Below, one piece after another: positions 6,325 through 6,380 of a DNA stretch of 6,380 nucleotides. Below the pieces are notes generated by a model. That model was not told the origin of the DNA, did no database searches, and was given only the letters and a program-made list of their open reading frames with translations. The translations under genes and the position numbers were made by a program. Each line of letters starts with the position of its first letter. Positions within the stretch are counted from its first letter, which is position 1. The stretch is from Clostridiales bacterium (GTDB lineage: Bacteria > Bacillota_A > Clostridia > Christensenellales > Borkfalkiaceae), in NCBI GenBank assembly GCA_015055785.1, contig SVHQ01000105.1, forward strand, positions 1-6,380, written 5' to 3'.

Positions 6325-6380
6325 AAGGAGATATTATTGCACTACTTGACAACACGGGTACGGTTGTGGTACAATACGTC
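6325..6380 (+). repeat. Direct repeat copy 2, to window end
   Basis: Identical to 4461-4516 over 56 bases with no mismatch, in the same orientation, 1864 nt downstream. Similarity ends abruptly to the left (apart from a shared CAA/CAAA just before), where IS-derived sequence begins. It ends only because the window ends. Confidence 0.95.
6346..6375 (+). promoter_or_regulatory. Second copy of the candidate internal promoter
   Basis: TTGACA (6346-6351), 18-nt spacer, TACAAT (6370-6375) with TGG directly before it: the same arrangement as at 4482-4511 because the repeat is identical. If active it would transcribe the next cassette beyond the window. Confidence 0.45.

Larger units (their letters stand above)
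6324..6380 (+). pseudogene. Second Rhs core fragment, cut by window end
   Basis: Nineteen codons, KGDIIALLDNTG then TVVVQYV, match the start of the 4457 core tip and run off the window. Upstream in frame there is no Rhs sequence, only the IS remnant back to a stop at 6297-6299. The only nearby start is a TTG at 6318 without a ribosome site. Like the first copy, it looks like a promoterless, startless tip in Rhs terms, presumably leading into a second core and C-terminal domain outside the window. Whether that tip is the same or different cannot be seen. Confidence 0.7.

Overview
The window looks like a chromosomal segment of an anaerobic Firmicutes (Clostridia-like) bacterium, probably uncultured. 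The evidence is a class II-type xylose isomerase, a Gram-positive (WapA-like) Rhs core, an IS3/IS150-type transposase tail and AaGGAG-type ribosome binding sites. This placement comes from protein resemblance read by eye, not from a search.

Bases 1-4358 hold a compact catabolic operon on the + strand: the 3' three quarters of xylA (xylose isomerase, cut by the window edge), xylB (xylulokinase, 7 nt after xylA) and an unassigned 617-residue protein that looks like a six-hairpin (alpha/alpha-barrel) carbohydrate enzyme, 21 nt after xylB. XylA and XylB convert D-xylose to xylulose 5-phosphate. The third protein has no signal peptide, so it probably acts in the cytoplasm on an imported oligosaccharide or sugar derivative that feeds this pathway.

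Bases 4359-5997 are accessory DNA of the Rhs/polymorphic-toxin type. Rhs sequence starts at the codon right after the stop of the operon's third gene. First comes a short YD-repeat scrap (4359-4448). An apparent internal deletion with a frame change follows. After it comes an intact run of the Rhs-associated core ending in DPDG, joined to a ~190-residue C-terminal region I do not recognise (to 5362). Two bases later begins a 210-residue predicted lipoprotein, in the place an immunity gene usually takes. I read this as an 'orphan tip' toxin/immunity cassette with no complete rhs gene in view.

Bases 5998-6324 hold no live gene. They contain a truncated, frameshifted IS3-family remnant on the - strand (about 6103-6323), including an apparent terminal repeat and the tail of its transposase. 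It abuts a second copy of the Rhs core segment (6325-6380), identical over 56 bases to 4461-4516 and running off the window. This suggests another cassette downstream, or an assembly edge.

The most interesting signal is inside that repeated segment. A near-consensus sigma-A promoter (TTGACA, 18 nt, TACAAT, with an extended -10 TG) lies within Rhs coding sequence in both copies. If active, the piece that supplies homology for cassette exchange would also supply transcription to whatever tip and immunity gene lie downstream.
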